NCBI RefSeq assembly: GCF_027853235.1
Contig: NZ_WKJG01000025.1
Coordinates: 1-55,733, forward strand
DNA length: 55,733 nucleotides
Direction of reading: 5' to 3'
DNA from: Aliibacillus thermotolerans
GTDB taxonomy: Bacteria; Bacillota; Bacilli; Bacillales; Marinococcaceae
Position numbers and translations under genes: made by a program
In this document: positions 39,328-50,731 of the stretch, piece by piece
Layout: the number at the start of each line of letters is the position of its first letter
Position numbering within the stretch: the stretch's first letter is position 1
Notes under the pieces: generated by a model
Database searches by the model: none
Told to the model about the DNA's origin: nothing
What the model saw: only the letters and a program-made list of their open reading frames with translations

Positions 39328-39987
39328 GTGGGTCAAAAAGTAAATCCAATTGGACTTCGAATCGGCGTTATTCGTGACTGGGATTCGAAGTGGTATGCAG
39401 AGAAAGACTATGCGGATTTATTACATGAAGACGTAAAAATCCGAGAGTACATTGAAGAACGATTAAAAGATGCTTCTGTTTCAAGAATTGAAATTGAACG
39501 TGCGGCGAAACGATTAAACATTACGATTCATACAGCGAAACCAGGAATGGTGATTGGTAAAGGCGGATCGGAAGTTGAAGCGTTACGAAAAGCGTTGAAC
39601 CAATTAACCGGTAAACGAGTGCACATCAACATTTCTGAAGTAAAACAAGTAGATTTAGATGCAAGACTTGTTGCGGAAAATATTGCTCGTCAACTGGAAA
39701 ACCGTGTCTCTTTCCGTCGCGCCCTAAAACAAGCGATTCAGCGTACAATGCGTGCTGGTGCGAAGGGAATTAGAGCGGAAGTTTCCGGTCGTCTAGGTGG
39801 AGCGGATATTGCTCGTAGTGAAGGATACAGTGAAGGAACGGTTCCTCTTCATACGTTGCGTGCAGATATTGATTACGGAACTGCAGAAGCTGACACAACG
39901 TATGGAAAATTAGGTGTGAAAATTTGGATCTACCGTGGGGAAGTCCTTCCTGCAAAAGCTTCGAACGATGAGGAAGGAGGAAAATAA
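39328..39987 (+). CDS. rpsC: 30S ribosomal protein S3
   Basis: S3 lies at the mRNA entry channel and has helicase activity with S4. The 219-aa protein has [23 protein letters not shown] at the start, the KH domain ([24 protein letters not shown]), and the C-terminal part [27 protein letters not shown]. The GTG start at 39328 follows GAAGGAGGG. It runs 2 nt before rplP. Confidence 0.97.
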   Translation: MGQKVNPIGLRIGVIRDWDSKWYAEKDYADLLHEDVKIREYIEERLKDASVSRIEIERAAKRLNITIHTAKPGMVIGKGGSEVEALRKALNQLTGKRVHINISEVKQVDLDARLVAENIARQLENRVSFRRALKQAIQRTMRAGAKGIRAEVSGRLGGADIARSEGYSEGTVPLHTLRADIDYGTAEADTTYGKLGVKIWIYRGEVLPAKASNDEEGGK

Positions 39988-39989
39988 CT

Positions 39990-40424
39990 ATGTTAATGCC
40001 AAAGCGTGTAAAATACCGTCGTGAACATCGTGGAAGAATGAAAGGGCGCGCAAAAGGTGGCACGGAAGTTTCATTTGGTGAATACGGACTCCAAGCACTA
40101 GAACCTGCATGGATTACAAACCGTCAAATTGAAGCTGCACGTATTGCGATGACTCGTTTCATGAAACGTGGCGGTAAAGTATGGATTAAAATATTCCCAA
40201 ATAAGCCTTACACAGCAAAGCCTCTCGAAGTGCGGATGGGTTCCGGTAAAGGTGCTCCTGAAGGATGGGTAGCTGTTGTAAAACCAGGGAAAATTTTATT
40301 TGAAGTTGCTGGGGTTTCTGAAGATGTTGCTCGGGAAGCACTAAGACTTGCGTCTCACAAACTGCCTATTAAGACGAAGTTTGTAAAGCGCGAAGAAGTG
40401 GGTGGTGAGGCAAATGAAAGCTAA
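39990..40424 (+). CDS. rplP: 50S ribosomal protein L16
   Basis: L16 stabilises A-site tRNA on the large subunit. The 144-aa protein begins [21 protein letters not shown] and contains RYMKRG-like [19 protein letters not shown] and [18 protein letters not shown]. Length equals the Bacillus protein. It overlaps the start of rpmC by 11 nt. Confidence 0.98.
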   Translation: MLMPKRVKYRREHRGRMKGRAKGGTEVSFGEYGLQALEPAWITNRQIEAARIAMTRFMKRGGKVWIKIFPNKPYTAKPLEVRMGSGKGAPEGWVAVVKPGKILFEVAGVSEDVAREALRLASHKLPIKTKFVKREEVGGEANES

Positions 40425-40617
40425 AGAAATCCGCGAACTGACAACAGCTGAATTAGAAGAACGAACAAAAGATTTAAAAGAAGAACTGTTTAACTTACGT
40501 TTCCAATTGGCAACTGGTCAATTAGATAACCCAGCCCGCATCAAGCACGTCCGTAAAGACATTGCCCGCGCAAAAACGATCTTACGGGAAAGAGAGCTCG
40601 GATTGAATAAATCGTAA
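40414..40617 (+). CDS. rpmC: 50S ribosomal protein L29
   Basis: L29 lies at the tunnel exit near L23. The 67-aa helical protein [57 protein letters not shown] matches the family. The ATG at 40414 overlaps the rplP stop and follows GGTGGTGAGG. An in-frame upstream GTG at 40402 would add four residues and is less likely. Confidence 0.95.
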   Translation: MKAKEIRELTTAELEERTKDLKEELFNLRFQLATGQLDNPARIKHVRKDIARAKTILRERELGLNKS

Positions 40618-40640
40618 TTTATGGGAGGAGGTTCAGAATA

Positions 40641-40904
40641 ATGGCTGAACGCAACCAACGAAAAGTGTATACGGGACGCGTCGTTTCTGACAAAATGGAT
40701 AAAACCATCACAGTGCTTGTTGAAACGTACAAAATGGATCCCCTTTACGGGAAACGCGTAAAGTATTCGAAAAAATTTAAAGCTCATGATGAAAATAACC
40801 AAGCGAAAAATGGAGACATCGTGAGAATTATGGAAACCCGTCCACTTTCGAAAGAAAAACGTTTTCGTTTGATCGAAGTAGTAGAAGAAGCGGTTATTAT
40901 ATAA
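40641..40904 (+). CDS. rpsQ: 30S ribosomal protein S17
   Basis: S17 is a primary 16S rRNA-binding protein of OB-fold type. The 87-aa product has [47 protein letters not shown] and ends in [31 protein letters not shown] lies upstream of the ATG. The spc cluster rplN-rplX-rplE follows. Confidence 0.98.
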   Translation: MAERNQRKVYTGRVVSDKMDKTITVLVETYKMDPLYGKRVKYSKKFKAHDENNQAKNGDIVRIMETRPLSKEKRFRLIEVVEEAVII

Positions 40905-40939
40905 TGAATTTTTCTTCGACGAAGGGAGGTTAACGGACG

Positions 40940-41308
40940 ATGATTCAACAAGAAAGCAGACTCAAGGTAGCAGATAACTCTGGTGCGCGCGAATTACAAT
41001 GCATTAAAGTGCTAGGTGGTTCCGGTCGCAAAACTGCAAATATCGGGGATATGATTGTTTGCTCTGTGAAAGAAGCAACACCAGGCGGCGTTGTCAAGAA
41101 AGGAGACGTCGTTCGCGCGGTAGTTGTACGTTCTAAGAGTGGCGCACGTCGAGCAGATGGATCTTATATCCGTTTCGATGAAAATGCAGCAGTGATTGTA
41201 AGAGATGATAAAAGCCCGCGAGGAACTCGTATTTTCGGTCCGGTAGCAAGAGAATTACGTGATGAGAACTATATGAAAATTATTTCTTTAGCGCCGGAAG
41301 TACTTTAA
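40940..41308 (+). CDS. rplN: 50S ribosomal protein L14
   Basis: L14 contacts the small subunit and the silencing factor RsfS. The 122-aa protein starts [33 protein letters not shown] and has [22 protein letters not shown] and [24 protein letters not shown] precedes the ATG. Confidence 0.98.
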   Translation: MIQQESRLKVADNSGARELQCIKVLGGSGRKTANIGDMIVCSVKEATPGGVVKKGDVVRAVVVRSKSGARRADGSYIRFDENAAVIVRDDKSPRGTRIFGPVARELRDENYMKIISLAPEVL

Positions 41309-41338
41309 ACAAAATGCGCGGATGAAGGAGGTGCGATG

Positions 41339-41665
41339 ATGACTCAACCGAAACTCCATGTAAAAACAGGAGATAAAGTGAAGGTGATTACGGGAAAAGA
41401 CAAAGGGAAAGAAGGGGTTATTTTAAAAGCTTTCCCAAGTAAACAACGGGTGCTCGTAGAAGGGGTTAATATCGTTAAAAAACATGCAAAACCTTCTCAA
41501 GATAATCCACAAGGTGGTATTGTCAACGAAGAAGCACCTATTCATGTATCCAATGTGATGCCAATTGATCCTAAAACAGGAGAACCTACACGCGTAGGAT
41601 ATAAAATTGAGGACGGAAAAAAAGTGCGCATCGCTAAGAAATCTGGCGAACCACTTGATAAGTAA
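41339..41665 (+). CDS. rplX: 50S ribosomal protein L24
   Basis: L24 initiates 50S assembly and contains a KOW motif. The 108-aa product has [37 protein letters not shown] and [37 protein letters not shown]. Two adjacent ATGs (41336, 41339) exist. The second is taken because it is 7 nt from GGAGG; the first is only 4 nt away. The N-terminus is a few residues longer than in B. subtilis. Confidence 0.93.
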   Translation: MTQPKLHVKTGDKVKVITGKDKGKEGVILKAFPSKQRVLVEGVNIVKKHAKPSQDNPQGGIVNEEAPIHVSNVMPIDPKTGEPTRVGYKIEDGKKVRIAKKSGEPLDK

Positions 41666-41695
41666 TGGATCTGTTGATGAAAGGAGGTCTTTGCA

Positions 41696-42235
41696 ATGAG
41701 CCTGTTAAAAGAAAGATTTAAAAGCGAAATTGTTTCTCACATGCATGAAAAGTTCGGTTACTCTTCCGTGATGGCAGTACCGAAAATTGAAAAGATTGTC
41801 GTAAACATGGGTGTCGGCGATGCGGTGCAAAACCCAAAAGCATTAGACAAAGCGGTAGAAGAACTTGCTGCAATTACCGGTCAAAAACCTTTAATTACGA
41901 AAGCGAAGAAATCAATTGCCGGTTTTAAGCTTCGTGAAGGAATGCCAATCGGGGCAAAAGTAACATTGCGTGGAGAGCGGATGTATGATTTCCTTGAAAA
42001 ATTAATTCATGTGGCATTACCACGGGTTCGTGACTTCCGTGGGGTCTCTAAAAATGCTTTTGATGGAAGAGGAAATTATACGCTTGGAATCAAAGAGCAA
42101 CTAATATTCCCTGAAATTGATTACGATAAAGTGGATAAAGTACGCGGAATGGATATCGTCATTGTGACTACTGCGGAAACCGACGAAGAAGCTCGTGAGC
42201 TGTTAGCACAAATGGGTATGCCATTTAGAAAATAA
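41696..42235 (+). CDS. rplE: 50S ribosomal protein L5
   Basis: L5 binds 5S rRNA and contacts P-site tRNA. The 179-aa protein shows [60 protein letters not shown] and the C-terminal domain with GLKEQ-like [22 protein letters not shown] precedes the ATG. Confidence 0.98.
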   Translation: MSLLKERFKSEIVSHMHEKFGYSSVMAVPKIEKIVVNMGVGDAVQNPKALDKAVEELAAITGQKPLITKAKKSIAGFKLREGMPIGAKVTLRGERMYDFLEKLIHVALPRVRDFRGVSKNAFDGRGNYTLGIKEQLIFPEIDYDKVDKVRGMDIVIVTTAETDEEARELLAQMGMPFRK

Positions 42236-42448
<213 letters not shown>

Positions 42449-42478
42449 AACCCGTTTTTGGGAAGGAGGTAAATTAAT

Positions 42479-42877
42479 ATGGCCGTTTCTGATCCAATTG
42501 CAGATATGCTGACACGTATTCGTAATGCGAATACTGTTCGTCACGAAAAATTGGAACTTCCTGCATCTAACATGAAAAAAGAGATTGCAGAGATTTTAAA
42601 GAACGAAGGTTTCATTCGTGATTATGAAAGTATCGATGATAACAAGCAAGGGATTCTCCGTATCTTTTTGAAATATGGTCCAGAAAACGAACGAGTTATT
42701 ACTGGACTGAAACGTATTAGTAAACCAGGGCTTCGCGTGTATGCGAAAGCAGACCAAATTCCTCGTGTCCTCGGTGGACTAGGAATTGCCGTTATTTCTA
42801 CTTCAAAAGGTGTTATGACGGATAAAGAAGCTCGCAAACAACAAGTAGGCGGAGAAGTGCTCGCTTATATTTGGTAA
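42479..42877 (+). CDS. rpsH: 30S ribosomal protein S8
   Basis: S8 organises the 16S central domain. The 132-aa protein starts [30 protein letters not shown] and has the C-terminal RNA-binding part [46 protein letters not shown] precedes the ATG. In E. coli S8 represses the spc operon; no matching rRNA mimic was recognised here. Confidence 0.98.
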   Translation: MAVSDPIADMLTRIRNANTVRHEKLELPASNMKKEIAEILKNEGFIRDYESIDDNKQGILRIFLKYGPENERVITGLKRISKPGLRVYAKADQIPRVLGGLGIAVISTSKGVMTDKEARKQQVGGEVLAYIW

Positions 42878-42905
42878 TCATAGATGGAAATGGAGGTGCA
42901 AGTGA

Positions 42906-43442
42906 ATGTCTCGTATTGGTATCAAACCGATCGAAATGAAAGACGGTGTGACAGTAACAAAAGACGGAAATACTGTGACAGTAAAAGGTCCTAAAGGTGA
43001 ACTGAAAAAAGATATACACCCGGACATGATCGTAAACATCAATGAAAAAGAAATTACTGTAGAAAGACCATCTGATAGTAAAGAGCATCGGTCCCTTCAC
43101 GGAACAACTCGCAGCATCATCAACAACATGATTGAAGGTGTTACGAAAGGTTTTGAAAAGGCCCTTGAACTTTCAGGTGTCGGTTACCGTGCCTCTAAAT
43201 CTGGACAAAAACTTGTGGTGAACGTCGGTTATTCTCACCCGGTGGAATTTGAACCAGAAAAAGGAATTGAGATTGAAGTTCCTTCCAATACACGCATTGT
43301 TGTCAAAGGAATTGATAAAGAAAGAGTCGGTGCACTTGCTTCTAATATTCGTGCCGTACGTCCCCCTGAACCATACAAAGGAAAAGGGATTCGATACGAA
43401 AATGAATATGTGCGTCGGAAAGAAGGTAAAACAGGTAAGTAA
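42906..43442 (+). CDS. rplF: 50S ribosomal protein L6
   Basis: L6 supports the GTPase-associated region near the sarcin-ricin loop. The 178-aa protein starts [17 protein letters not shown], has two repeated folds, and the signature [24 protein letters not shown] at the C-terminus. GGAGGTGC precedes the ATG. Confidence 0.98.
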   Translation: MSRIGIKPIEMKDGVTVTKDGNTVTVKGPKGELKKDIHPDMIVNINEKEITVERPSDSKEHRSLHGTTRSIINNMIEGVTKGFEKALELSGVGYRASKSGQKLVVNVGYSHPVEFEPEKGIEIEVPSNTRIVVKGIDKERVGALASNIRAVRPPEPYKGKGIRYENEYVRRKEGKTGK

Positions 43443-43478
43443 CGGACCAGTGAATGGTAAGGAAAGGAGGAACGCAGC

Positions 43479-43838
43479 ATGAGTAAACCTGAGAAATACG
43501 AAAAACGTAAAAAGCGTCATTTAAGAATTCGCCAAACGGTGAAAGGAACAGCTGAACGTCCGCGTTTAAACGTATTTCGTTCTTCCAAACATATCTATGC
43601 CCAATTAATTGATGATGTTAAAGGGGAGACGATTGTAGCAGCGTCTACGTTGGAAAACGATGTGAATGTAAACCATGGCGGAAATAAAGAAGCTGCTAAA
43701 AAAGTTGGTGAACTCATCGCTAAGCGAGCGGTGGAAAAAGGTTATGAATCCGTTGTGTTTGATCGTGGTGGTTATGTTTACCATGGAAGAGTGAAAGCAC
43801 TTGCTGACGCGGCGAGAGAAAATGGGCTGAAATTTTAA
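43479..43838 (+). CDS. rplR: 50S ribosomal protein L18
   Basis: L18 binds 5S rRNA in the central protuberance. The 119-aa protein has a basic N-terminus ([41 protein letters not shown]) and the C-terminal [35 protein letters not shown] precedes the ATG. Confidence 0.98.
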   Translation: MSKPEKYEKRKKRHLRIRQTVKGTAERPRLNVFRSSKHIYAQLIDDVKGETIVAASTLENDVNVNHGGNKEAAKKVGELIAKRAVEKGYESVVFDRGGYVYHGRVKALADAARENGLKF

Positions 43839-43856
43839 AAGTAAGGAGGGAAAAGA

Positions 43857-44354
43857 ATGCAAATCGATGCAAGTAAATTAGATGTAGAAGAGCGTGTTGT
43901 GGCGATCAATCGTGTTTCGAAAGTAGTAAAAGGTGGTCGTAACTTTCGTTTCGCAGCAATCGTTGTAGTAGGAGACCAAAATGGTCACGTAGGTTTAGGA
44001 ATTGGAAAAGCTCTGGAAGTTCCGGAAGCGATTCGGAAAGCTGTGGAAAACGGAAAGAAAAATATGATTGAAGTTCCACGGGTAGGAACGACGATTCCTC
44101 ACGAGATCGTAGGAAGATACGGAGCAGGTCGCGTGCTTTTAAAACCAGCTGCAGAAGGTACGGGAGTTATTGCCGGAGGTCCGGTACGTGCAGTGCTTGA
44201 GCTTGGCGGAATTGGAGATATTCTTTCTAAATCTCACGGCTCCAACAACCCAATTAATATGATTCGTGCGACGCTACAAGGTATTTCTGAATTAAAAACA
44301 GCTGAAGAAGTTGCTAAGCTTCGTGGCAAAAGCGTAGAAGAGTTGTTAGGATAA
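43857..44354 (+). CDS. rpsE: 30S ribosomal protein S5
   Basis: S5 acts in decoding accuracy and mRNA unwinding. The 165-aa protein has the dsRNA-binding N-terminal domain ([48 protein letters not shown]) and the C-terminal half with [39 protein letters not shown]. The loop residues where spectinomycin resistance arises look wild type. TAAGGAGGG precedes the ATG. Confidence 0.98.
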   Translation: MQIDASKLDVEERVVAINRVSKVVKGGRNFRFAAIVVVGDQNGHVGLGIGKALEVPEAIRKAVENGKKNMIEVPRVGTTIPHEIVGRYGAGRVLLKPAAEGTGVIAGGPVRAVLELGGIGDILSKSHGSNNPINMIRATLQGISELKTAEEVAKLRGKSVEELLG

Positions 44355-44367
44355 GGAGGGATACAGG

Positions 44368-44550
44368 ATGGCAAAAAAACTGGAAATCACCCTCACTCGT
44401 AGTTTAATTGGTCGCACAAAAGACCAACGTGCGACGGTGGAAGCACTCGGCCTTTCAAAAATTAACAGCAGCGTAGTGAAAGAAGACAACCCTGCCATAC
44501 GCGGGATGATTAATAAAGTGTCTCATTTAGTAACCGTAAAAGAAGCGTAA
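44368..44550 (+). CDS. rpmD: 50S ribosomal protein L30
   Basis: L30 is a small 50S protein. The 60-aa product contains the family motif [62 protein letters not shown] precedes the ATG and spacing to rpsE is 13 nt. Confidence 0.97.
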   Translation: MAKKLEITLTRSLIGRTKDQRATVEALGLSKINSSVVKEDNPAIRGMINKVSHLVTVKEA

Positions 44551-44578
44551 TCAATAAAAATGGTAAGGAGGTGGAATC

Positions 44579-45019
44579 ATGAAACTCCATGAGTTGAAAC
44601 CTGCAGCGAATGCCAATAAATCTCGCAATCGCGTCGGACGAGGTCCATCTTCTGGAAATGGAAAAACAGCTGGAAGAGGTCATAAAGGACAAAAAGCGCG
44701 TTCTGGAGGAGGCGTTCGTCCTGGTTTTGAAGGGGGACAAAACCCGCTTTACAAACGTCTTCCAAAAAGAGGATTTACAAATATGAACCGCAAAGAATAC
44801 GCGATTGTGAATGTGGAGACATTGAACAGATTTGATGCAGGAACGGAAGTCACCCCAGAACTTTTATTAAAAGAAGGTGTCATCTCTAACAAAAAAGATG
44901 GCGTAAAAATTCTTGGGAACGGAAAACTTGAAAAAGAGCTAACCGTAAAAGCAAATAAATTCTCTGGTTCTGCAGTGAAAGCGATAGAAGCTGCCGGCGG
45001 AAAATCAGAGGTGATCTAA
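44579..45019 (+). CDS. rplO: 50S ribosomal protein L15
   Basis: L15 is a late-assembly 50S protein with a glycine-rich extension. The 146-aa product has [49 protein letters not shown] at the N-terminus and [25 protein letters not shown] at the C-terminus. The stop shares its A with the secY ATG (TAATG), so the two are coupled. Confidence 0.98.
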   Translation: MKLHELKPAANANKSRNRVGRGPSSGNGKTAGRGHKGQKARSGGGVRPGFEGGQNPLYKRLPKRGFTNMNRKEYAIVNVETLNRFDAGTEVTPELLLKEGVISNKKDGVKILGNGKLEKELTVKANKFSGSAVKAIEAAGGKSEVI

Positions 45020-46308
45020 TGCTTCGCGCTATTTCCAATGTTTTCCGCGTGAAAGATTTGCGTAAAAAAATCTTATTCACTTTAGCTATGCTCGTCGTTT
45101 TCCGTATTGGTAGCTTCATCCCGATCCCGGGTTCCAATCGGGATGTGTTAAACTTTCAAGATCAAGCAAACGCGTTCGGCTTTCTTAATACTTTTGGAGG
45201 CGGAGCGCTCTTCAATTATTCTATTTTCGCCATGGGTGTGATGCCCTACATTACAGCATCCATTGTTGTACAATTACTTCGGATGGATGTTGTTCCGAAA
45301 TTTACGGAGTGGGCGAAACAAGGGGAAGCAGGACGTCGTAAGCTAGCGCAATTCACTCGTTATTTCACTGTTATCCTTGCTTTTATTCAAGGGCTTGGAA
45401 TGTCAATTGGTTTTAATAATTTGTTTCCGGGTCTCATTCCGGACCCAAGCATTCCAAAATACCTTTTTATTGCGCTTGTGTTAACAGCGGGAACGGCTTT
45501 CTTAATGTGGCTAGGAGAACAAATCACTGCGAGTGGCGTCGGTAATGGTATTTCTATTTTAATTTTTGCTGGTATTGCAGCTGGAATACCAAACGGAATC
45601 AACCAAATTTACGCGACCCAACTCGAAGGTGCGGATCAACTGTTCATGGGAATTGTCACCGTTCTGTTACTCGCTTTAGCTGTGCTTCTTATCATTGTCG
45701 GAGTGATTTATGTACAGCAAGCGTTACGGAAAGTGCCGATTCAATATGCAAAACGTCTTGTCGGACGTAGTTCAGTAGGTGGTCAATCGACTCACCTTCC
45801 TTTAAAAGTAAACTCAGCTGGGGTAATCCCTGTTATTTTTGCTTTGTCTCTGTTTATTTTTCCGCCGACGATTGCCGGGTTTATCGGTGAGGATAATCCT
45901 GTGGCACGTTGGATCATTCAAAACTTCGATTATACGCAACCATTCGGGTTAGTTGTATATGCGCTACTTATTATTGGATTTACCTATTTCTATACCTTTG
46001 TTCAAGTAAATCCAGAACAAATGGCAGAGAACCTCAAAAAACAAGGCGGCTATATACCGGGAATACGTCCTGGAAAAACCACAGAGTTGTACATCCGCAA
46101 AGTGTTATATCGATTAACCTTTGTCGGAGCACTCTTTTTAACGGTTATTTCTATTATCCCTGTGTTCTTCACAACCCAAATGGGACTTCCTCAGACGATT
46201 CAAATCGGCGGAACCGGCTTATTGATCATTGTCGGTGTAGCGCTTGATACGATGAAGCAGATTGAAAGCCAGTTAATTCAACGAAGCTATAAAGGTTTCA
46301 TTAAGTAG
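45019..46308 (+). CDS. secY: SecY, preprotein translocase channel
   Basis: SecY is the pore-forming subunit of the Sec translocon. The 429-aa protein has ten hydrophobic segments. Family signatures include RIGSFIPIPG near residue 33, GVMPYITASIVVQLLRMDVVPKFTEWAKQGEAGRRKLAQFTRY, QQALRKVPIQYAKRL and LKVNSAGVIPVIFA. It overlaps rplO by one base and lies upstream of adk-map, as in Bacillus. SecE and the ribosomal proteins of the exit site are encoded in the same window. Confidence 0.98.
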   Translation: MLRAISNVFRVKDLRKKILFTLAMLVVFRIGSFIPIPGSNRDVLNFQDQANAFGFLNTFGGGALFNYSIFAMGVMPYITASIVVQLLRMDVVPKFTEWAKQGEAGRRKLAQFTRYFTVILAFIQGLGMSIGFNNLFPGLIPDPSIPKYLFIALVLTAGTAFLMWLGEQITASGVGNGISILIFAGIAAGIPNGINQIYATQLEGADQLFMGIVTVLLLALAVLLIIVGVIYVQQALRKVPIQYAKRLVGRSSVGGQSTHLPLKVNSAGVIPVIFALSLFIFPPTIAGFIGEDNPVARWIIQNFDYTQPFGLVVYALLIIGFTYFYTFVQVNPEQMAENLKKQGGYIPGIRPGKTTELYIRKVLYRLTFVGALFLTVISIIPVFFTTQMGLPQTIQIGGTGLLIIVGVALDTMKQIESQLIQRSYKGFIK

Positions 46309-46325
46309 GGATTCCTGTTGGCTGA

Positions 46326-47746
<1,421 letters not shown>

Positions 47747-47823
47747 ATAGCTCTCTCAAGTTATCAGCCAATAAGACGTGTAACCAAGGGTTTATATTTA
47801 CTGAATGGAAGGAGAGTAAATTC

Positions 47824-48042
47824 ATGGCCAAAGATGATGTTATTGAAATGGAAGGCACAGTACTCGAGCCGCTTCCAAATGCCATGTTTCGAGTGGAGCT
47901 TGAAAACGGGCATAAAATCTTGGCGCATGTGTCTGGAAAAATTCGCATGCACTTCATTCGTATTTTGCCTGGGGACAAAGTAACGGTGGAAATTTCACCA
48001 TATGACTTATCCCGCGGACGTATTACGTATCGTTATAAATAA
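47824..48042 (+). CDS. infA: Translation initiation factor IF-1
   Basis: IF-1 binds the A site during initiation. The 72-aa OB-fold protein [72 protein letters not shown] matches the Bacillus sequence closely. GGAAGGAGAG precedes the ATG. Confidence 0.98.
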   Translation: MAKDDVIEMEGTVLEPLPNAMFRVELENGHKILAHVSGKIRMHFIRILPGDKVTVEISPYDLSRGRITYRYK

Positions 48043-48107
48043 AATGATTAGAGATTCCGTCGTAATGTTCTTGCATGTACTCCGCGTAATGAAGGAGGTA
48101 ACGAAAC

Positions 48108-48221
48108 ATGAAGGTAAGACCATCTGTGAAACCAATGTGTGAAAACTGCAAAGTCATTCGCCGTAAAGGTACGGTCATGATTATTTGTTCAAATCCAAAG
48201 CATAAACAACGACAAGGATAA
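48108..48221 (+). CDS. rpmJ: 50S ribosomal protein L36 (zinc type)
   Basis: L36 is a 37-aa zinc-binding 50S protein. The sequence [20 protein letters not shown] continues with [17 protein letters not shown]. The CxxC, Cys and His ligands mark the C+ zinc form. GAAGGAGG ends 9 nt before the ATG. It lies between infA and rpsM as usual and is often missed because it is so short. Confidence 0.96.
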   Translation: MKVRPSVKPMCENCKVIRRKGTVMIICSNPKHKQRQG

Positions 48222-48243
48222 TTCAAAAGGAGGTGCAACTTCA

Positions 48244-48609
48244 ATGGCACGTATTGCAGGTGTAGATATTCCTCGTGATAAGCGCGTGGTCATTTCCTTA
48301 ACGTATATTTACGGTATTGGAAAATCTCTTGCACAAAAGATTTTGAAAGAAGCAGGTGTAAATGAAGATACGCGTGTCCGTGATTTAACGGAAGAAGAGC
48401 TTCAAAATATTCGCCGCGTCGTCAACAATTTGACGGTAGAAGGAGATTTGCGTCGCGAAACTTCCTTGAACATTAAACGTCTTATCGAAATCGGAAGCTA
48501 CCGAGGCATTCGTCATCGCCGCGGTTTACCAGTACGAGGACAAAATACAAAAAATAACTCTCGTACGCGCAAAGGACCACGTCGTACAATTGCAAACAAA
48601 AAACAGTAA
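48244..48609 (+). CDS. rpsM: 30S ribosomal protein S13
   Basis: S13 bridges the 30S head and 50S. The 121-aa protein begins [26 protein letters not shown], then [12 protein letters not shown] and the C-terminal [38 protein letters not shown] precedes the ATG. Confidence 0.98.
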   Translation: MARIAGVDIPRDKRVVISLTYIYGIGKSLAQKILKEAGVNEDTRVRDLTEEELQNIRRVVNNLTVEGDLRRETSLNIKRLIEIGSYRGIRHRRGLPVRGQNTKNNSRTRKGPRRTIANKKQ

Positions 48610-48631
48610 TAAATAAAGGAGGTTTGTTTTC

Positions 48632-49024
48632 ATGGCTAAACCAAAATCTACGGGACGTAAACGTCGTCAACGTAAAAATATTGAGTCCGGTATTGCTCAC
48701 ATTCGTTCCACTTTTAATAACACGATCGTTACGATCACCGATACACAAGGGAACACAATATCTTGGGCAAGTGCAGGGGGACTCGGCTTTAAAGGCTCTC
48801 GTAAATCGACTCCTTTCGCAGCTCAAATGGCAGCGGAAACGGCAGCTAAAGCTGGGGTTGAGCAAGGGTTAAAAACAGTAGAAGTCGCGGTAAAAGGACC
48901 GGGGGCAGGTCGTGAAGCTGCCATTCGTTCACTCCAAGCAGCAGGTCTTGAAGTAAGCGTCATTCGCGATGTCACTCCAGTACCTCACAACGGTTGCCGT
49001 CCGCCAAAACGTCGCAGAGTGTAA
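48632..49024 (+). CDS. rpsK: 30S ribosomal protein S11
   Basis: S11 lies in the 30S platform. The 130-aa protein shows [46 protein letters not shown] and the C-terminal [25 protein letters not shown] precedes the ATG. A 179-nt gap with RNA structure follows before rpoA. Confidence 0.98.
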   Translation: MAKPKSTGRKRRQRKNIESGIAHIRSTFNNTIVTITDTQGNTISWASAGGLGFKGSRKSTPFAAQMAAETAAKAGVEQGLKTVEVAVKGPGAGREAAIRSLQAAGLEVSVIRDVTPVPHNGCRPPKRRRV

Positions 49025-49025
49025 C

Positions 49026-49169
49026 CCGGGAGAGGTATAGTTTTTCCTGAAATGTCAATAATGGGTAAGGTTACGTTTGGACGAATCTTACGCATTGTTG
49101 ACTTTTGGTTGGTAACGTGTCGGGAACTGCCTAAGTGTAACATTCCGGTGTATGTTACTTCTTTCCCGG
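49026..49169 (+). promoter_or_regulatory. Candidate structured leader upstream of rpoA
   Basis: An outer 9-bp helix CCGGGAGAG (49026-49034) with CTTTCCCGG (49161-49169) encloses two hairpins: GTAAG/CTTAC (49065-49069 with 49087-49091) and GTAACAT/ATGTTAC (49137-49143 with 49152-49158). No ORF, terminator or strong promoter was seen. The role is unknown. Confidence 0.45.
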
Positions 49170-49203
49170 AGTGTGGACGTTTTGAAGGAGGGTATATTGT
49201 AGA

Positions 49204-50148
49204 ATGATCGAAATCGAAAAACCTAATATCGAAACGGTTGAATTGAGCGAGGATCTTACGTACGGTAGATTTGTCGTAGAACCGCTTGAGCGAGGATACG
49301 GTACAACTTTAGGAAACTCCTTGCGTCGTATATTATTATCCTCCCTTCCAGGAGCAGCTGTTACGAATGTTCAAATTGATGGTGTGCTGCATGAATTTTC
49401 TACGATTGAGGGCGTTGTAGAAGATGTTACTACCATTGTATTGAACTTAAAAAAGTTAGCTCTGAAAATATACTCCGATGAAGAAAAAGTACTCGAGTTA
49501 AGTGCAGAAGGAGAAGGGGTCGTTACTGCAAAAGATATCACGCACGATAGCGATGTCGATATATTGAATCCAGATTTGCATATTGCTACGCTCACACGAG
49601 GCGCTAGTTTACAGATGAGATTAACGGCAAAGCGTGGTCGCGGATATGTCCCGGCGGAAGGAAACAATAGCGAGGACTTACCGATCGGAGTCATCCCTAT
49701 TGATTCTATTTATACCCCTGTTTCCCGTGTGAATTACCAAGTGGAAAACACGCGGGTAGGACAAATTACAAACTATGATAAATTAACCCTTGATGTGTGG
49801 ACAGACGGAAGCATTCGTCCAGAAGAAGCGGTTTCCTTAGGTGCAAAGATCTTGACGGAGCACTTAAACATCTTTGTAGGTCTTACCGATCAAGCTCAAA
49901 ACGCTGAAATCATGGTGGAAAAAGAAGAAGATCAGAAAGAAAAAGTGCTTGAAATGACGATTGAAGAGCTGGATTTATCGGTACGGTCTTACAACTGTTT
50001 GAAACGCGCTGGTATTAACACCGTCCAAGAACTGACACAAAAGACGGAAGAAGATATGATGAAAGTACGGAATTTAGGACGGAAATCGTTGGAAGAAGTA
50101 CAATCGAAGCTGGCTGAATTAAACTTAAGCCTACGCAAAGAAGACTAG
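49204..50148 (+). CDS. rpoA: RpoA, RNA polymerase alpha subunit
   Basis: The alpha subunit dimer nucleates RNA polymerase assembly, and its C-terminal domain contacts UP elements and activators. The 314-aa protein has the N-terminal assembly domain ([31 protein letters not shown]) and the C-terminal domain ([48 protein letters not shown]). GAAGGAGGG precedes the ATG. Confidence 0.99.
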   Translation: MIEIEKPNIETVELSEDLTYGRFVVEPLERGYGTTLGNSLRRILLSSLPGAAVTNVQIDGVLHEFSTIEGVVEDVTTIVLNLKKLALKIYSDEEKVLELSAEGEGVVTAKDITHDSDVDILNPDLHIATLTRGASLQMRLTAKRGRGYVPAEGNNSEDLPIGVIPIDSIYTPVSRVNYQVENTRVGQITNYDKLTLDVWTDGSIRPEEAVSLGAKILTEHLNIFVGLTDQAQNAEIMVEKEEDQKEKVLEMTIEELDLSVRSYNCLKRAGINTVQELTQKTEEDMMKVRNLGRKSLEEVQSKLAELNLSLRKED

Positions 50149-50190
50149 TCTACGCATTTTTACTATTTGAGAAAAAGGAGGGGAATATAC

Positions 50191-50556
50191 ATGCCTGCTT
50201 ACGCAAAACTTGGTCGTGATAGCGCTGCAAGAAAAGCGTTGTTTCGTGACTTGGCAACCGACTTAATCATCAACGAACGTATTGAAACAACAGAAGCAAA
50301 GGCGAAAGAATTGCGCGGTTTTATCGAGAAAATGGTAACGCTTGGAAAAAAAGGGGACTTACATGCCCGCCGCCAAGTAGCCCAATTTGTTCGTAAAGAA
50401 GTGGCAGATGAAGAAACAGGAAAAGACGCTGTTCAAAAGCTGTTCGATGACATCGCTCCACGTTATGAAGATCGTCAAGGTGGTTATACGCGTGTCTTAA
50501 AATTAGGCCCTCGTCGTGGAGATGGGGCAGAAATGGCTATTATTGAGTTTGTATAG
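50191..50556 (+). CDS. rplQ: 50S ribosomal protein L17
   Basis: L17 is a late alpha-operon protein at the tunnel exit. The 121-aa product contains [37 protein letters not shown] and [27 protein letters not shown]. The ATG at 50191 follows AAAAGGAGG; an upstream in-frame start at 50167 lies before the site. A terminator ends the ribosomal super-operon after it. Confidence 0.98.
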   Translation: MPAYAKLGRDSAARKALFRDLATDLIINERIETTEAKAKELRGFIEKMVTLGKKGDLHARRQVAQFVRKEVADEETGKDAVQKLFDDIAPRYEDRQGGYTRVLKLGPRRGDGAEMAIIEFV

Positions 50557-50611
50557 ACGTTTTTCGTTTATACTCTCTTTTTCTTCTTATATGATTCCGT
50601 AATATGAAGGA

Positions 50612-50649
50612 AGGACTGGACGAACCATTTAGGTGGTCCAGCCCTTTTT
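50612..50649 (+). terminator. Intrinsic terminator after rplQ
   Basis: GGACTGGAC (50613-50621) pairs with GTCCAGCC (50636-50643), with ACC/GGT in the loop, followed by TTTTT. Confidence 0.88.
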
Positions 50650-50656
50650 ATTTTAT

Positions 50657-50685
50657 TTGATTTTTAATTGTTAACCTAATACAAT
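50657..50685 (+). promoter_or_regulatory. SigA-type promoter of ecfA1-ecfA2-ecfT
   Basis: TTGATT (50657-50662), a 17-nt spacer and TACAAT (50680-50685), just after the rplQ terminator. The BirA-like operator overlaps the spacer, the -10 box and the start site. Confidence 0.7.
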
Positions 50686-50700
50686 ATACATGTTAACAAT
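50667..50700 (+). promoter_or_regulatory. BirA (biotin repressor)-type operator
   Basis: A perfect 9-bp inverted repeat ATTGTTAAC (50667-50675), 16-nt spacer and GTTAACAAT (50692-50700) matches the known Gram-positive BirA consensus TTGTTAAC-N14-16-GTTAACAA. It overlaps the promoter -10 box, so biotin-dependent repression of the energy-coupling genes is inferred. Confidence 0.75.
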
Positions 50701-50731
50701 ATGAGATTACTTTCATAAGGGGAGCGGGAAA

